The notes beneath the pieces were generated by a model. That model did not search any database, had not been told where the DNA came from, and worked only from the letters and a program-made list of their open reading frames with translations. From NCBI RefSeq assembly GCF_009455625.1, contig NZ_QPEQ01000001.1, forward strand, positions 2,976,001 through 3,040,000: a DNA stretch of 64,000 bases. The letters run 5' to 3'. The translations under genes were made by a program, and so were the position numbers. This document shows positions 62,647 through 64,000 of this stretch, piece by piece; the first letter of the stretch is position 1, and every line of letters begins with the position of its first letter. The stretch comes from Paraburkholderia bonniea (GTDB lineage Bacteria > Pseudomonadota > Gammaproteobacteria > Burkholderiales > Burkholderiaceae).

Positions 62647-64000
62647 ATGTTCAACTTTGCATGGCGCTGGCTCGTCGCAGCCAGCCTCGCCAGCGTGCGT
62701 AAGCGCGCGCGTACTCGTCATCTCGCACTCAGCCTGGTGCCACTCTCGCTGAGCGCCTCGCTCGCCCACGCGGACGCTCTCCCCGTCGAAAAGACGCTCC
62801 CCACTGTCACCGTCAACGCCACGTCGAATCAAAGCGTGACGGACGCTCTCCCGGTAATTGATGCGAATCAGCCTGGCTCAGTCGAAACCGTCACACGCGA
62901 ACAATTCGACAACTGGAACATCACCACCACCGATGACGTGCTGAAGTACCTGCCTAACCTCGCCGTGCGCAAACGCTTTACCGGCGATCTGAACGCAATC
63001 ATCGCGGTGCGCGGCACCAGCAATGCGCAAAGTGCACGCGGGCTGGTTTATGCCGACGGCTTGCTACTGAGCAATCTGCTTGGCAACCGCTTCTCGTTTG
63101 GTCCGCGCTGGTCGATGGTGTCACCCAGCGAAATCGAACAGGTTGATGTGATTTATGGCCCGTTCTCCGCGCTCTATCCCGGCAACTCACTGGGCGCAAC
63201 CGTGCTGATCCGCACACGTATGCCGAAGGCCTTCGAAGCCGAAGCAGACGTCAAAACATTCACGCAGCATTTCGACCTGTTTGGCGTGAATCAAAACTTC
63301 AACGGAACGGAAACGAGCGCATCAATCGGGGACCGGATCGGCAAGTTCTCGTACCGGCTAGGCGTGAATCATCTAGACAACACGGGCCAGCCGATGAGTT
63401 ATGCAACGCTCGCGCAATCGGCCACACCGGCCAAACCTGGCGAGATTCCCGTCACCGGTACGTTCCGGTACAACGACCAGACTGGCAAGCCGACGATCGT
63501 GACGGGCATCCGTGGCGAGGGTATCCAGCACACCGTTCAGGACCAGTTCAAGCTGAAACTGCAGTACGACTTCACGCCAGCCCTGCAAGGTGGCTTCACG
63601 CTCGGGTACTGGCATCAGACCTACAACAGCCAGACCTCGACGTACTTACGCGACGCTAACGGCAATCCGGTCTACAGTGGCCGGGTGAATCTCGATGGCA
63701 ATTCGTACGCGATTCCCGCTGCCACGTTTGCGCCAAGCCTTGGGCAAAACGAGAACTGGCTCTACGGGGCCTCGCTGAAAACCCGCAATGCGACTGGCTG
63801 GAACGGCGAGGCCGTCGCGTCTTACTACAACATCAGCAATAGCGTCGCGCGCACAGCAAATTCTGGTATCCCAGGCAATGGCCCGGGCTCGGTGATCTTC
63901 GGCGATGGCACGGGCTGGAAAACCCTCGACCTCCGCGGCACGTACACACCGCACTCAGCGCAAGCGGGACTAACAAGTCACTGGTTAAGCGTCGGCTATC
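62647..64000 (+). CDS. TonB-dependent outer-membrane receptor (partial, cut by window end)
   Basis: ATG 62647 with AAGGA before it opens a frame of 451 codons that runs off the window. After a signal peptide (LSLVPLSLSASLAHA) comes a TonB-box-like TLPTVTVNAT. The plug domain follows (about 65-190: TTTDDVLKYLPNLAVRKRF, IIAVRGTSNAQSARGLVYADGLLL, SPSEIEQVDVIYGPFSALYPGNSLGATVLIRTRMP), then beta-barrel strands. The receptor takes up a siderophore, metal complex or other ligand using TonB energy. The DUF2946 neighbour hints at metal, but the ligand is unknown. Confidence 0.93.
   Translation, partial: MFNFAWRWLVAASLASVRKRARTRHLALSLVPLSLSASLAHADALPVEKTLPTVTVNATSNQSVTDALPVIDANQPGSVETVTREQFDNWNITTTDDVLKYLPNLAVRKRFTGDLNAIIAVRGTSNAQSARGLVYADGLLLSNLLGNRFSFGPRWSMVSPSEIEQVDVIYGPFSALYPGNSLGATVLIRTRMPKAFEAEADVKTFTQHFDLFGVNQNFNGTETSASIGDRIGKFSYRLGVNHLDNTGQPMSYATLAQSATPAKPGEIPVTGTFRYNDQTGKPTIVTGIRGEGIQHTVQDQFKLKLQYDFTPALQGGFTLGYWHQTYNSQTSTYLRDANGNPVYSGRVNLDGNSYAIPAATFAPSLGQNENWLYGASLKTRNATGWNGEAVASYYNISNSVARTANSGIPGNGPGSVIFGDGTGWKTLDLRGTYTPHSAQAGLTSHWLSVGY

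Overview
The window is 64 kb of GC-rich chromosomal DNA. It reads as a Burkholderiaceae chromosome (Burkholderia / Paraburkholderia type, probably the main replicon). Pointers are the dense housekeeping content, the RpoH, CydP/CydX, CtaCDEG, PTS and DctABD families, and a GlcNAc PTS with a fused EIIA-HPr-EI protein. Genus is inferred from protein recognition only. No rRNA, tRNA, CRISPR array, insertion sequence or prophage was seen.

Layout. 0-7 kb: an aromatic ring-cleavage pair (zeta-GST isomerase and FAH-family hydrolase), ybiB, leuA behind a candidate leucine-codon leader peptide, an NTF2-like protein, and rpoH behind a perfect CIRCE element and a foldable 5' leader. 7-10 kb: the cytochrome bd operon cydP-cydA-cydB-cydX. 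10-18.5 kb: the N-acetylglucosamine operon (nagA, SIS-type deaminase, EIIA-HPr-EI fusion, NagE) and a divergent MarR-GNAT fusion. 18.5-30 kb: an orphan MetQ-like protein, then the aa3 cytochrome c oxidase cluster (ctaC, ctaD, a 46-residue assembly protein, ctaG, DUF2970, ctaE, SURF1, a thioredoxin-like membrane protein, ctaA, cyoE, SCO). 30-39 kb: housekeeping genes (methyltransferase, comF, trmL, gpsA, secB, grxC, rhodanese, gpmA, ctpA, moeB/thiF). 39-47 kb: the incomplete regulatory PTS (EI, HPr, EIIA-Man), glutathione synthesis (gshA, gshB), and amtB-glnK behind a sigma-54 promoter. 47-56.9 kb: ubiK, yifB/comM, a DnaA-box cluster, a lipoprotein, a TlpA-like thioredoxin, the dctB-dctD two-component system with sigma-54-dependent dctA, and a glycerophosphodiesterase carrying a hexanucleotide repeat.

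The one clearly accessory segment is about 57-59.9 kb. It is AT-rich at its left end and holds an unrecognised four-helix membrane protein. That gene overlaps the start of a decayed RTX / EF-hand surface or toxin-like gene broken by a stop codon, a G7 frameshift and an internal deletion. From 60 kb the core resumes with a Na/Pi cotransporter, a DUF2946 protein and the first part of a TonB-dependent receptor cut by the window edge.

The most interesting regulatory signals are the leuA leader peptide rich in CTA leucine codons, the rpoH leader in which a terminator-like hairpin competes with a Shine-Dalgarno-sequestering hairpin beneath a CIRCE operator, and the DnaA-box cluster at 49.1-49.3 kb. 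Starts were chosen by Shine-Dalgarno spacing and family length. All function calls rest on reading motifs, not on database searches.
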